The translations under genes and the position numbers were made by a program. Below, in pieces: positions 21,749-32,220 of a DNA stretch of 64,000 nucleotides. The notes below the pieces were generated by a model, which made no database searches, was not told the origin of the DNA, and saw only the letters and a program-made list of their open reading frames with translations. The stretch comes from Synechococcus sp. ROS8604 (GTDB taxonomy: Bacteria > Cyanobacteriota > Cyanobacteriia > PCC-6307 > Cyanobiaceae), in assembly GCF_014279655.1 (NCBI RefSeq), contig NZ_CP047946.1:2294001-2358000 (forward strand), read 5' to 3'. The first letter of the stretch is position 1, and the number at the start of each line of letters is the position of its first letter.

Positions 21749-21764
21749 AATTGCGTTAATTCAG

Positions 21765-21902
21765 ATGAATGACTCCAAATTTGGTTTCTCATCCTTTGCT
21801 GAGCAATGGAACGGAAGACTGGCAATGATGGGTTTCGTGATTGGCTTAGGCACAGAACTGCTCACCGGACAAGGCATCCTTTCCCAAATTGGTCTCGGCT
21901 GA
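21765..21902 (+). CDS. hli: High-light-inducible protein (one-helix, Hli/SCP family)
   Basis: A 45-residue thylakoid protein starting MNDSKFGFSSFAEQWNGRLA. It carries the ELIP-type chlorophyll-binding helix ExWNGRLAMMGFVIGLGTELLTG, with Gln in place of the usual Glu directly before WNGR. Hli proteins bind chlorophyll and carotenoid and protect photosystems under light, cold or nutrient stress. The gene is followed 38 bases later by a strong terminator, so it is probably expressed as a short transcript. Confidence 0.9.
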   Translation: MNDSKFGFSSFAEQWNGRLAMMGFVIGLGTELLTGQGILSQIGLG

Positions 21903-21940
21903 AACAACTAGTTCGATTAGACAATCGAACACTGACGACA

Positions 21941-21969
21941 AGAGCTGGGATTTTCCAGCTCTTTTTTTT
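21941..21969 (+). terminator. Intrinsic terminator after hli
   Basis: AGAGCTGG, loop GATTTT, CCAGCTCT, then a run of T residues. The stem is 8 bp and perfect. Confidence 0.93.
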
Positions 21970-22024
21970 ATGGAAAGGCAGCAGCTGTCGGCATTCCTTG
22001 AAGTCAACCAATGGTCCTTTGCGA

Positions 22025-22210
22025 TCATTGATAGATCAAGATCGGTGCATAAGGTCGTCCGTACCAAATGGACCACCAGCGCGTGGCACGAGCTTCCGCA
22101 GCTCGCCGAGCCTCCACCGCCATGCGGTATTGGTGTTCCCTCTCTTCCCGCAGCTTGCGTTCACGGAATGCCTGCTGGCGATCATCGTTAGCCGCGCCTT
22201 CTCTCTCCAT
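22025..22210 (-). CDS. Small charged hypothetical protein
   Basis: A 61-residue product starting MEREGAANDDRQQAF. The first 45 residues are rich in Arg, Glu, Ala and Gln with a likely continuous helix (FRERKLREEREHQYRMAVEA), ending in an aromatic tail WWSIWYGRPYAPILIYQ. The even helical composition and aromatic end argue for a real gene rather than noise. It is 42 bases downstream of the YchJ gene start region on the opposite side (YchJ ends at 22253), so it would be the last gene of that minus-strand run. Function unknown; no family recognised. Confidence 0.5.
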   Translation of the reverse strand: MEREGAANDDRQQAFRERKLREEREHQYRMAVEARRAAEARATRWWSIWYGRPYAPILIYQ

Positions 22211-22252
22211 CTGGGCTCTAGCAGCTGATTTAAACCAAACCGATTCAACCCC

Positions 22253-22690
22253 CTACAGAGGCTTGATATAAAGCCAATGGCCTTTTGGATCCCTATCCTT
22301 GCGCTGGAAGAGCGACGTTTCAGTCATCACATTGCGTTGCCCCCCGGCTGCAAATGTGGCCTCAAATGTCACTGTGCCCTCAAGATCATTCACACCGCCA
22401 GCCTCCACAGCCTTGATCTTCAGGCCTAACCAACGCGCTTCGCGACAATTCTTCCGCAACTCTTTTCGGCGTTGAAGCAAAGGCGTCGCAGCATCGGGAT
22501 GCGTTGCGATCAAATAATCCACGTCTGCAAACGCGAAAGCCGAATAACGCGAACGCATCAACTGTTCAGCAGTCGCAGCCCATTGCTCCCCTAGATGCAG
22601 AGGTTGGCAACATCGTTCGTAGCTCATTCCGCTCAAGCAAGGGCATGGCTCTCTACTTTTTGATGATCCAAAGCCAGCAGCTCTTGCCAT
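22253..22690 (-). CDS. YchJ/UPF0225-family SEC-C motif protein
   Basis: 145 residues. The N-terminal SEC-C zinc-binding motif reads REPCPCLSGMSYERCCQPLH (two Cys pairs), followed by the YchJ signature AEQLMRSRYSAFAFADVDYLIATHP and an NTF2-like fold ending GHWLYIKPL. The biochemical role is unknown; SEC-C motifs mediate protein contacts via zinc. The ATG shares one base with the DUF3326 stop, so the two are very likely in one operon. Confidence 0.9.
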   Translation of the reverse strand: MARAAGFGSSKSREPCPCLSGMSYERCCQPLHLGEQWAATAEQLMRSRYSAFAFADVDYLIATHPDAATPLLQRRKELRKNCREARWLGLKIKAVEAGGVNDLEGTVTFEATFAAGGQRNVMTETSLFQRKDRDPKGHWLYIKPL

Positions 22691-23760
22691 TACGTCAACT
22701 CCTTCAAAGCAGGTAAGGGTCGCATCAAGGCGGATAAGGCCACACCCTCGCGTAAGGCCAGCACCATGCCAGCCGCTTCTGCATAAGAGCGCGCTTGCAA
22801 CACCTCATGTCCCAGGCCAAGCGCCGTTGACGTGACTTGCAACACGGACGGATTGGCCACACTGATCACAGGAACCCTGCGCTCAAGACAAGCCAACACG
22901 GCTTCTCCACCCAGAGCCCCCTCTGGAGCAACCAACACTCCCAAATCATCAGCCACCAGATCCTGTGAATGAGCAGCAGCACGCTGGAGCAAATCTGGTG
23001 CCTGACTTAAACCCACCAACACGCATGCCAAAAAGGTGTAACCCAACTCTTCGCCTGCAGCACGAGGATCCAGCTGCTCATCCAGCGACAACGCTGATAA
23101 AGCCGGTGCATGAGCACAAGGAATCTGCAGGTGCCGCACCAGTAGATGACTGATCACGGCTTCGGCACCTGCAAGGGCATCCACGCCGCTGCCATGGCGG
23201 TAGGCCTGCAATGCCTCACTTCCCTGGTCGTCGGGGAAGCGGGCAACCACCGCAATCGCCGTTGCTCCATGGGCTCTTAAGCGTTCCCCCGCGCGCAATA
23301 AGGAATCCGGGCGCTCAAGGGTGCCCCAACTCGCACCGCTCTGGCCCAATCCCATGTGCACCCCTAACGGCACATCACTCGACACCACAGGGCCGATCTC
23401 AATGCCCAGCGTTGCCCTGCAACCATCGGCCACTTGAAGGTGACGTTGACGCAGCTCCGGTTCGATACCAGCATCCAAAAGCAAACCAATCCGCTGCTGA
23501 CGAGCAGGCCGTAGAGCCCAATCGCCGACGGCAAAGCGATCGAGGCCATACCCCTCCACATAGCTAATGCGAGGGTCTTTCCAGTACAAGGACGCCCCAT
23601 TCATCACGTTGGGGTGGGTGATCAAACAGCCGGAGGCCGAAGCGAGAAGCCTTGCACTGGGAAGCGCATCACCCGCATAGCCGCCGATCGCACATCCAAT
23701 CCCCGTCGGCACCACCATCAACGTGGGCAGGGGAGATCCCAAAGACAGCCCCTCCTTCAC
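22690..23760 (-). CDS. DUF3326 family protein
   Basis: 356 residues, with the family start LPTLMVVPTGIGCAIGGYAGDALP, an internal LITHPNVMNGASLYW and SSDVPLGVHMGLGQSGASWGTL. DUF3326 proteins are conserved in cyanobacteria and plants without a defined reaction; the Gly-rich turns suggest a nucleotide or phosphate binder, but this is inference. The 5' end overlaps the preceding 62-residue gene by 4 bases and the 3' end abuts ychJ, so it belongs to a tight four-gene chain starting with a ferredoxin. Confidence 0.85.
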   Translation of the reverse strand: MKEGLSLGSPLPTLMVVPTGIGCAIGGYAGDALPSARLLASASGCLITHPNVMNGASLYWKDPRISYVEGYGLDRFAVGDWALRPARQQRIGLLLDAGIEPELRQRHLQVADGCRATLGIEIGPVVSSDVPLGVHMGLGQSGASWGTLERPDSLLRAGERLRAHGATAIAVVARFPDDQGSEALQAYRHGSGVDALAGAEAVISHLLVRHLQIPCAHAPALSALSLDEQLDPRAAGEELGYTFLACVLVGLSQAPDLLQRAAAHSQDLVADDLGVLVAPEGALGGEAVLACLERRVPVISVANPSVLQVTSTALGLGHEVLQARSYAEAAGMVLALREGVALSALMRPLPALKELT

Positions 23761-23945
23761 TCGATCAACACCGCTTCAATCTTCAAGACAGCACTGTCTT
23801 CCTGCGTTGAATGATCGACAGCGGTAATCGCCCAACGCAAGGGATCACCATGAGCGCGTAATTGACCTTTCACCCAAGCGCTCAAATCCGCCGCCTTGCA
23901 ATCTTTAGGCCAAAGCAAAGTCAACGTTTTCGACGTCAACCTCAT
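23757..23945 (-). CDS. Small conserved-looking hypothetical protein
   Basis: A 62-residue protein starting MRLTSKTLTLLWPKDCKAAD with a later LRWAITAVDHSTQEDSAVLKIEAVLIE, which has alternating hydrophobic residues suggesting beta strands. It overlaps both neighbours by ATGA-type junctions (ferredoxin stop/its start and its stop/DUF3326 start), strong evidence for real, coupled translation. No family recognised. It may serve the same process as DUF3326. Confidence 0.72.
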   Translation of the reverse strand: MRLTSKTLTLLWPKDCKAADLSAWVKGQLRAHGDPLRWAITAVDHSTQEDSAVLKIEAVLIE

Positions 23946-24283
23946 TTTTGGTACTGACCAAACTGAGCCTCATAGAGCGCATCCTCCTGACCTGCTAACA
24001 GCTGAAGATCAGAACAAGGGAAGGCAACACAAAGCAAAGTAAATCCTTCGGCGCGTAGGTCCTCCTTGACACCCATCGCATCAGATTGTTCCACCGAACC
24101 GCTTTTTAAACGGGCGGCACACGTGGTGCAAACGCCTGAGCAGCATGAACTCGGAAGCATGACTCCTGCTTCTTCCGCCGCCGCCAACACCGTTTGATCT
24201 GATCGACAGGAAAAGCTGTGTTCAACAGCATCCACTTCGATGCTGACGTTGTAGGTGGCAACAGCACTGGCTTGATCGCTCAT
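23942..24283 (-). CDS. 2Fe-2S plant-type ferredoxin
   Basis: A 113-residue electron carrier. The cluster ligands are in LPSSCCSGVCTTCAARL, with a fourth Cys in TLLCVAFPCSDL, matching CxxxxCxxC...C of plant-type ferredoxins. I chose ATG 24281-24283 (MSDQASAVATYNVSIEVD); the frame is open 67 codons upstream, with another ATG at 24310. The N-terminal region is longer and the tail (EALYEAQFGQYQK-like) less typical than photosynthetic PetF, so it is probably a specialised ferredoxin. It heads the DUF3326-YchJ chain. Confidence 0.9.
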   Translation of the reverse strand: MSDQASAVATYNVSIEVDAVEHSFSCRSDQTVLAAAEEAGVMLPSSCCSGVCTTCAARLKSGSVEQSDAMGVKEDLRAEGFTLLCVAFPCSDLQLLAGQEDALYEAQFGQYQK

Positions 24284-24329
24284 CCTGAAAGGGAAGCCTT
24301 GGTCATTCATCTTCTCAGGGCAAGAGGCG

Positions 24330-25037
24330 TCATGACGACAAATCCGAGCAGGGACTCCAATGAGAAGGATGGGGGGCAAGGTATTCCGGTGGGTTGCCCT
24401 GCTCAGGAGCCGTGAGCACAAAGTCGAAACTGATCGAGCAGCGCAGCGACTCAGGATCGCCATTGGGCAACACGCTGTGATCAAGCCTGGAAGGGAATAG
24501 CACTAGCAGGCCAACCTCCGGAGCCAAGTCCCAGCTGTCTGCATTGAAAGGATGATCAATCGCAATCGGCCCTGCATGGCCAGCGGACAGTCCTGGCAAG
24601 AGTTCATTGCTTTGCAATGGCGAATGAACACGAAGCACACCCTCCTCACCTGAGCCAGCCCCCGTGAGATACAACACGGCGCTGAGGTGGGCATTCGGAT
24701 GGTGATGGCGGCCAACCAGCTGATCCCAATCGCTCAGCACAGGCCAGCAGCGCTGAAGATGCAAAGCCACCTGGCTGCAATCAAACCCAACCGCCGCCAA
24801 ATAACGCTCGGCCTGGGCTGACACCTGTTGAACCAACGGAGCAAATTCAACTTGACGATGCAATTGCCAAACGCCGTTGATATCACCTGTCCAAGCGCAA
24901 CCTTCACTCGGGTTGCCAACGGCCTCACCCCTAAGCGCTATCAGCGTCTGCAAATGCCCAGCAAGGTCGAGTGGATCGATTGCCAACTTTGTTGTGGCGA
25001 CAACCGTTGGGAAAAGCTGGTGAAGGGTCAAAGTCAT
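24330..25037 (-). CDS. Putative 2OG-Fe(II) oxygenase (TIGR02466-like)
   Basis: 235 residues. The metal region reads HHHPNAHLSAVLYL, the distal His is in VLFPSRLDHSVLPN, and the 2-oxoglutarate Arg is in SLRCSISFDF, the order seen in TIGR02466 proteins. Such enzymes hydroxylate unknown substrates; related genes are common in marine cyanobacteria and their phages. ATG 25035-25037 is preferred over the adjacent GTG. It is read on the same strand as the atp operon but lies beyond that operon's terminator (25047-25070). Confidence 0.8.
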   Translation of the reverse strand: MTLTLHQLFPTVVATTKLAIDPLDLAGHLQTLIALRGEAVGNPSEGCAWTGDINGVWQLHRQVEFAPLVQQVSAQAERYLAAVGFDCSQVALHLQRCWPVLSDWDQLVGRHHHPNAHLSAVLYLTGAGSGEEGVLRVHSPLQSNELLPGLSAGHAGPIAIDHPFNADSWDLAPEVGLLVLFPSRLDHSVLPNGDPESLRCSISFDFVLTAPEQGNPPEYLAPHPSHWSPCSDLSS

Positions 25038-25046
25038 CACCCCATT

Positions 25047-25070
25047 AAAAAAGCCGGCCCAAAGGCCGGC
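25047..25070 (-). terminator. Intrinsic terminator of the atp operon
   Basis: On the minus strand GCCGGCC, loop TTTG, GGCCGGC, then TTTTTT. It lies 22 bases after the atpG stop and just before the oxygenase start. Confidence 0.95.
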
Positions 25071-25091
25071 TCAATCATGGTGAACAGAAAT

Positions 25092-26045
25092 TTAGGCGCC
25101 TGCTGCTGCAGATCCACCCACCACTTCCAGAATTTCCTGGGTAATGGCTGCCTGACGTGCCTTGTTGTAGTCAAGCGTCAGAGTCTTAGCCAACTCCTTG
25201 GCATTGTCACTGGCATTGTTCATTGCCGTCATTCGGCTTGCCAGCTCGGATGCTGCTGATTCCTGCAGGGAACGCAAGAGTTGATTTTGTAGATACAAAG
25301 GCAACAACGCATTCAACAATTGATCAGGACTTTGCTCGAAGACGATGTCGGAAGGCAAAGGAGGCTGTGAATTATCAGGAGCACTTCCTGTTTCAACAGA
25401 CAAGCGACCTTCTTTTGTTGTAAGCCTGAAGATTTCATCTTCGGCCTCAGCAATCCCTTGGGGATCAAGAGGCAGAAGCGTTTGCACTACTGGCTTGCAG
25501 CTCACCAAGTTGATGAACTTGGTGAAAATAATCTCAACTCGATCTGATGCCTGAGAAAGAAACTCAGCAAAGATTTCGCTAGCAATGGACCCAGCTTCAT
25601 CAGCAGTAGGTACTTGCTCCAAGCCCGTGAAGGTAGCTTGGATGGGATAACTACGATTGGTGAAATAACTAATTGCTTTGCGTCCAATCAACACAAGAGT
25701 CACCTTGTAACCCTGGCTCTGAAGCTCAGCGAAACGCTTTTCAGTGCGCTTGATGATATTGGAGTTGTAACCACCGCAAAGACCACGATCGCCAGTAACG
25801 GCCATCAAGGTGATGGTTTCAACAGGACGCTGTTCCAGCAAGGGAGCATCCGCATCTTCAAAGCGCATCCGCGCTTGGAGGTTTTCAAGCAAACGTGCGA
25901 GCCGATCAGCAAACGGACGGCTGCGCAGGACTTGCTCTTGGGCTCGACGAACTTTGGCCGCAGCCACGAGGCGCATGGCCTCGGTGATCTTTCGGGTGTT
26001 CTTGACCGATTTAATCCGGTCCCGGATCTCTTTGAGATTTGCCAT
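25092..26045 (-). CDS. atpG: ATP synthase F1 subunit gamma
   Basis: The 317-residue central rotor shaft. It starts [19 protein letters not shown] and has the [14 protein letters not shown] segment and the C-terminal [17 protein letters not shown] and [19 protein letters not shown], all standard. The family-specific insertion of cyanobacterial/plastid gamma (about residues 195-235, [18 protein letters not shown] region) is present, without the redox Cys pair found in plants. It is the last gene of the main atp operon, 10 bases after atpA. Confidence 0.97.
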   Translation of the reverse strand: MANLKEIRDRIKSVKNTRKITEAMRLVAAAKVRRAQEQVLRSRPFADRLARLLENLQARMRFEDADAPLLEQRPVETITLMAVTGDRGLCGGYNSNIIKRTEKRFAELQSQGYKVTLVLIGRKAISYFTNRSYPIQATFTGLEQVPTADEAGSIASEIFAEFLSQASDRVEIIFTKFINLVSCKPVVQTLLPLDPQGIAEAEDEIFRLTTKEGRLSVETGSAPDNSQPPLPSDIVFEQSPDQLLNALLPLYLQNQLLRSLQESAASELASRMTAMNNASDNAKELAKTLTLDYNKARQAAITQEILEVVGGSAAAGA

Positions 26046-26055
26046 GGCTTAGCCC

Positions 26056-27630
<1,575 letters not shown>

Positions 27631-27635
27631 TTAGC

Positions 27636-28184
27636 TCAGCTCGCCTTAGCGAGTGCAAGACCAAGGCGACGAACCTGACCGGAGAGGCTGGCATCGATCA
27701 CCTGAGAACCGAGGTTGACGACAAAGCCACCAATCAATGAAGGATCGACCTTGAGATCGATTTCAACAGCATTGGTTCCAGCCATTGACTGGACTTTGGC
27801 GGTCAATGAGGCCTGCTGCTCTTCTGAAAGAGGCTGAGCAGCACGAACATGAGCTAGGGCAATATTCCGAGACTCCCTATAGAGCTCGAGATAACGGCGA
27901 AGCACTGCCTCCAGAGCCGGAAGACGTTGGCGATCTGCCAAAACCTTGAGCAAGTTCAACAGCGAAGGCGCGACTTGTTCTGAAAGAAGGCTGGTTAGAA
28001 CGCTCTTCTTGGCATCAGGCTCAAGGACAGGAGATGTCATCGCGTCACGAAGAGGCTCTGAAGACTCCCAAGCAGCGAGAAGGTCCTTGCACTGAGAGGC
28101 AACTTTTTCAGACTCCTGACGAACGTCAGTGACCTGAAGCAGGGCATCTGCGTAAGGGGTTGCGAGAGAATTTAAAAGAGGCAT
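27636..28184 (-). CDS. atpH: ATP synthase F1 subunit delta
   Basis: A 182-residue peripheral-stalk subunit linking F1 to b/b'. The N-terminal ATPYADALLQV and the C-terminal VDPSLIGGFVVNLGSQVIDASLSGQVRRL match the OSCP/delta family. Its ATG shares one base with the stop of atpF, indicating coupled translation. Confidence 0.96.
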   Translation of the reverse strand: MPLLNSLATPYADALLQVTDVRQESEKVASQCKDLLAAWESSEPLRDAMTSPVLEPDAKKSVLTSLLSEQVAPSLLNLLKVLADRQRLPALEAVLRRYLELYRESRNIALAHVRAAQPLSEEQQASLTAKVQSMAGTNAVEIDLKVDPSLIGGFVVNLGSQVIDASLSGQVRRLGLALAKAS

Positions 28185-28705
28185 CAGACATCCTCCAAAT
28201 TAGAAATAGAAGTGTCGATCAGCTTGGCTTGAGCTTTGCTGTCGAGGCGATTAGGCAGTTCAGTCAAGGCCTTATCAATGGCGGAAAGAGCCGCTTCTCT
28301 ACGGAGTTGTTCCGTAAGTCGAGCACCCTCTGCAGTGAGGTCGGCTAAGGCATCTTGCTTGAGAGCAGCCATGGCCTGAATCGTTTTCTTCTCACCATCA
28401 GCACGAATCGCTTCAGCACGGGCCTTGCCGTCTTGACGGATTCTTTCAGCCTTTTGCTGGGCCGCCGATAGCTCCTCTTGAGCTTTCGACAGTTCAACCG
28501 TGGCCGTCTTCAAACGCTTTTCAGCATCTTGAAGATCTTTGAGAATGGCCTCGCGTCTGCGCTCGAGCATCCCCCCCAGAAATCCCTTCAGGAACCAATA
28601 CAAAACACCGATCACAATGACCAGGTTGATCAGATTGGTTTCAAAGAGATTGAGGTTGATTCCGAATCCACCCTCAGTAGCAATCAAAGGAAATAGGACA
28701 GTCAT
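28184..28705 (-). CDS. atpF: ATP synthase F0 subunit b
   Basis: A 173-residue peripheral stalk subunit: one N-terminal membrane helix (about residues 27-47, INLVIVIGVLYWFLKGFLG) and a long charged coiled coil (LERRREAILKDLQDAEKRLK onward). ATG 28705 follows the overlapping stop of the b' gene (TGATG); the adjoining TTG is less likely. It dimerises with b'. Confidence 0.95.
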   Translation of the reverse strand: MTVLFPLIATEGGFGINLNLFETNLINLVIVIGVLYWFLKGFLGGMLERRREAILKDLQDAEKRLKTATVELSKAQEELSAAQQKAERIRQDGKARAEAIRADGEKKTIQAMAALKQDALADLTAEGARLTEQLRREAALSAIDKALTELPNRLDSKAQAKLIDTSISNLEDV

Positions 28706-29169
28706 CAAGCAGCTAGCAGTCGTTCAATGATCTGGGAGCTGAGCTGATCAACCTGAGCCATCAACTTTGACTGAGCAGATTCACGTTGAGACTCAATTTC
28801 TTTACGAGCTTGTTCTCGGGTGCGATTCGCTTCAGTTTCCGCTGTAGCTAGTGCCTCGCGGTAGAGAGCGTCAACTTCCGTTTCTGCTTCAACAATGGCT
28901 GACTGCGCAGCCTGTCTAGCGCCTCGAAGTTGATCTTGAAGGTCGGCCTCGAGACGACGAACTTGCTCAAGCTTTTGCTTGGCGTCAGCACGACTCGTAT
29001 TGATATATCCCTCACGATCTTCCACGACCTTGCCAACCGGCCGGAAGAACAGAGAATTGAGCAGAAAGGTTAGGAGAACCACTTGAAGAGCCATTAAAGG
29101 CAAGGTGGCATCGAGGTCAAAGAGACCTCCCTCCGGAACCGCCGCTTCAGCGAACAGAAGCCAGGTCAT
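28705..29169 (-). CDS. atpF2: ATP synthase F0 subunit b'
   Basis: 154 residues: a membrane helix (about 22-42, [20 protein letters not shown]) then a coiled coil with [20 protein letters not shown]. This second b-type subunit is characteristic of photosynthetic bacteria and chloroplasts, where b and b' form a heterodimeric stalk. In cyanobacterial nomenclature it is also called atpG. It precedes atpF with an overlapping stop/start. Confidence 0.95.
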   Translation of the reverse strand: MTWLLFAEAAVPEGGLFDLDATLPLMALQVVLLTFLLNSLFFRPVGKVVEDREGYINTSRADAKQKLEQVRRLEADLQDQLRGARQAAQSAIVEAETEVDALYREALATAETEANRTREQARKEIESQRESAQSKLMAQVDQLSSQIIERLLAA

Positions 29170-29217
29170 GGAAGAGGTGAGCTGGAGAGGAGCGAGAAAT
29201 TGCGTACAGAGTTATGC

Positions 29218-29246
29218 GGGGAGCGACATCACGGGAGACGCTCCCC
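29218..29246 (-). promoter_or_regulatory. Stem-loop between atpE and b' gene
   Basis: A perfect 8-bp GC-rich stem (GGGGAGCG at 29218-29225 with CGCTCCCC at 29239-29246) and a 13-base loop, beginning 10 bases after the atpE stop. There is no T-run. It could stabilise the atpE message or partly stop transcription, favouring the many c-ring copies over later subunits. Confidence 0.65.
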
Positions 29247-29255
29247 AAATCTGCA

Positions 29256-29540
<285 letters not shown>

Positions 29541-29669
29541 TTATGAAGTGGGAGTTAGATCACCCTGCGCAGGGACACCGTCACTAAGGAAAGTGGGCCC
29601 GAATGTTGATGGTCGGACCTGCGCACAAGATTTTCTAGCAGACGAGCCTTTGAAAAGGCCGTGAATCAA

Positions 29670-30395
29670 CTAGTGCGCTTCGTGAAGACCTTCACCGATG
29701 TAGAAGGCCGCAAGAGTCGCAAAAATAAGAGCCTGAATAGCACTGGTGAAGAGGCCAAGCAACATCACCGGAAGGGGAACAATAAGGGGCACAAGATAAA
29801 CAAGCACACCTACCGCTAATTCATCAGCAAGGATGTTTCCGAAAAGACGGAAAGAAAGAGATAGAGGCTTGGTAAATTCCTCGATGATTTTGAATGGGAG
29901 CATGATGGGAGTTGGCTCCACGTAAAGCTCGAAGAATCTCCAACCCTTCTTGCTCAAACCAGCATAGAAATAAGCCAGTGTCACAAGCAGAGCCATCGCC
30001 ACCGTGGTGTTGATGTCTGCGGTTGGAGCTCCAAGTTCTCCTTCAGGGAGTTCGATCACCTTCCAAGGGATCAGTGCACCACCCCAATTACTGACAAAAA
30101 TGAACAGGAACAGGGTGCCAATAAAGGGGAGCCATTCGCGGTAATACTTCTCTCCGATCTGATCACGAGAGAGATCACGAATGTAATCCCACAAGAACTC
30201 AAGAAGGTTCTGCGCACCTTTTGGATCGCGACTAAGATTTTTAGTACCTACAAGCACAAAGGCGAGCAGGGCACCGATCAAAATCCAGGAGCTGAGGAAA
30301 ATCTGGCCGTGCAGATTGAGGTTACCGATCTGCCAATACAGATGGTGACCAACCTCCAGTTCGGCGAACGGCAGTGTGAAAGGCAGCAAAGCCAT
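29670..30395 (-). CDS. atpB: ATP synthase F0 subunit a
   Basis: The 241-residue proton-channel subunit with five to six membrane helices. The essential Arg is within the [20 protein letters not shown] segment near residue 190, and the C-terminal [10 protein letters not shown] is typical of the cyanobacterial/plastid form. It follows atp1 by 25 bases. The gap to atpE (29502-29669) holds no gene that I can see. Confidence 0.97.
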   Translation of the reverse strand: MALLPFTLPFAELEVGHHLYWQIGNLNLHGQIFLSSWILIGALLAFVLVGTKNLSRDPKGAQNLLEFLWDYIRDLSRDQIGEKYYREWLPFIGTLFLFIFVSNWGGALIPWKVIELPEGELGAPTADINTTVAMALLVTLAYFYAGLSKKGWRFFELYVEPTPIMLPFKIIEEFTKPLSLSFRLFGNILADELAVGVLVYLVPLIVPLPVMLLGLFTSAIQALIFATLAAFYIGEGLHEAH

Positions 30396-30420
30396 GAATG
30401 CAGAAGAGGGAAGCGCGAGA

Positions 30421-30846
30421 TCAGCCGTCGAAAACGGTCTGAAGAATCAAGGCGGGCTTGTAAAGGAGAAAACCTACAAATGCAGGTAAGAGGTCGAGCT
30501 GGGGAAATCGAGCTGCTGAAACGATGAGAACAATCGGAACAACGAGCTGAAAACGACCAACTTGACGGGAACCTCCACCGAGCCGGGCCACGCTGCGGGC
30601 GAGTAGACGCAAGTAAAAAAGACCAGCGACAGCTCCAACAAGCAGGCTTCTGGCTACTAAGAGATCGAAGTAAAACGCTGTGAACAAAATCACAACGACA
30701 GACACGATCACTGTGGCCAGCATCAGACGCACTTGAAGCCGAGCGAAAGACTCCATTCCATTTTCAGCTGAGGCGTTCACCGCAGCTGAATCTGAGGAGG
30801 GCAAGGCTTGCAAATTGCGCCTGAGAAAGCGGCCGGAATCTATCAC
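30421..30846 (-). CDS. atpI: ATP synthase assembly protein I (Atp1/AtpI-like)
   Basis: 141 residues with four hydrophobic segments ([39 protein letters not shown]; then [14 protein letters not shown] and [15 protein letters not shown]). Its position at the head of the atp operon and its topology match the cyanobacterial Atp1 protein, which aids c-ring assembly or stability in other bacteria. The 5' end overlaps the stop of the methyltransferase gene by 4 bases, so the operon may extend upstream to it. Confidence 0.88.
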   Translation of the reverse strand: MIDSGRFLRRNLQALPSSDSAAVNASAENGMESFARLQVRLMLATVIVSVVVILFTAFYFDLLVARSLLVGAVAGLFYLRLLARSVARLGGGSRQVGRFQLVVPIVLIVSAARFPQLDLLPAFVGFLLYKPALILQTVFDG

Positions 30847-32063
30847 GTGATTCCGCTGAGTAACGCATCGTTAGCCTCGAGCAAAAGCAATTTTTTGCTC
30901 ATGAGGCCTCTGGCTAAAGAAGCAGTTGTTGGGTCTCCACTCAGGATTCCTAGGGGAACGTCAGGGTTTTCATCCACTAAACGGAGCAGGCTCATTTCCT
31001 CATCTGAAATGGAGATGGGTTCGAGATCTGGGCCCAACATGCTTCTGGAAGGCCACCCCCACAGACATGACTGGCGTCGACCAGACGCTTGGAGCAGCGT
31101 TTTGTCGTTGGGCCAACGCCAAGGCTTTATGGGTTGTGCGCTCACAAAAAACTCAAAGTGGCTGATGTCGGGGTCGAGCTGCTCGACCAGTGCCCATTGA
31201 TCCGCTGGCGATAGAGCTTGAGCACGGGATAGCAATTCACCCTTGAGCAATCGAGCGGGGTCCCAGACAGAAGGATTGGAGAAGCCAGCGAAATAAAGCC
31301 CCGACGCCTTGATTAAGGCCATCAGCCTCCCGAGGTCGTAGCTGGTCTCCTGAGGGTGCAAATACATATCGGCAAAGTTGGCGTCAGCTTGGGTATCAAG
31401 CGCCCAACGTTGGTCGTGGGTGCGGCGCAAACGGTTGGTCTCAGGCAAGTCTGAAAACAACTCACGCCCCAACCTCAATCCGTCCGAACCCGTCCCAGCG
31501 TCCAATAGCTCCAGAGCTTTCTGCGTGCGATGAATCTCCCAACGGCCAGCGTCGGCATAGAGAAATAGATGCAAAATCCCCTGAGGAGCCAGTCGCTGGC
31601 CCAGTGCTTTCAATCCAGCCAGTGGGTCGCGCAGGTGATGCAAAACCCCTACGGAGTTGATGTAATCAAAAACACCTTCATCTTGAAGATCCAAAAGGCT
31701 GCGCTGCTCTTGTCGTAGGGATCGGACCTGTTCAGCACCTCCAGAACGGCGCAAGCGCTCCCGCGCCACATCGAGTGCTCCCGCACTGATATCCACGGCC
31801 AAAATCTCTGCGCCCGGATTGAGGTGACAGAGGTAGTCCGTACTGACTCCTGTGCCACACCCCGCATCAAGGATGCGAATCACCTCATCCTTGGAATCCT
31901 GAGCTTTGAGCCCTCCCTTCACCGCAGCGAGCACGCTGTCGTGGCACCAGCGCCAGTTGTATCCAGGAGGCGGACCGTCTTGAAGGGGGTCTGCTGGATA
32001 GGGGAAGCGGTCATAAAAGGCGCTCACCACAGGGGTCGCCACATCCGAGGGAGGAGTGTTCAT
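30843..32063 (-). CDS. SAM-dependent methyltransferase
   Basis: A 406-residue class I methyltransferase. Motif I reads IRILDAGCGTGVSTDYL near residue 65 and the acidic motif is AEILAVDISAGALDVA; SVGVLHHLRDPLAGLKAL is motif IV-like. The C-terminal 170 residues form a second domain. The substrate is unknown; similar long proteins are conserved in picocyanobacteria. It is divergent from apcE and its stop overlaps atpI, placing it possibly as the first gene of the main atp transcript. Confidence 0.85.
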   Translation of the reverse strand: MNTPPSDVATPVVSAFYDRFPYPADPLQDGPPPGYNWRWCHDSVLAAVKGGLKAQDSKDEVIRILDAGCGTGVSTDYLCHLNPGAEILAVDISAGALDVARERLRRSGGAEQVRSLRQEQRSLLDLQDEGVFDYINSVGVLHHLRDPLAGLKALGQRLAPQGILHLFLYADAGRWEIHRTQKALELLDAGTGSDGLRLGRELFSDLPETNRLRRTHDQRWALDTQADANFADMYLHPQETSYDLGRLMALIKASGLYFAGFSNPSVWDPARLLKGELLSRAQALSPADQWALVEQLDPDISHFEFFVSAQPIKPWRWPNDKTLLQASGRRQSCLWGWPSRSMLGPDLEPISISDEEMSLLRLVDENPDVPLGILSGDPTTASLARGLMSKKLLLLEANDALLSGIT

Positions 32064-32220
32064 AAAGCCACCAGTTCTGGAAGTAGACGCTCAAGCGAGC
32101 ATTTCACGGGACATTGCCCTTACAGCCAAAACCTCATCCGAGCTGCAAACATTTGTTCATGGCTGCCCAGAAGCTCGAGAGATGGGCCGTAACCTGACGC
32201 AATCCGGCTTGCTCTCGTTC

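Noticed and set aside
32056-32220. 55-codon extension of ApcE
   Set aside because: The conserved ApcE start MTVTASSGSP is at 32221, and the extension overlaps the divergent methyltransferase start.
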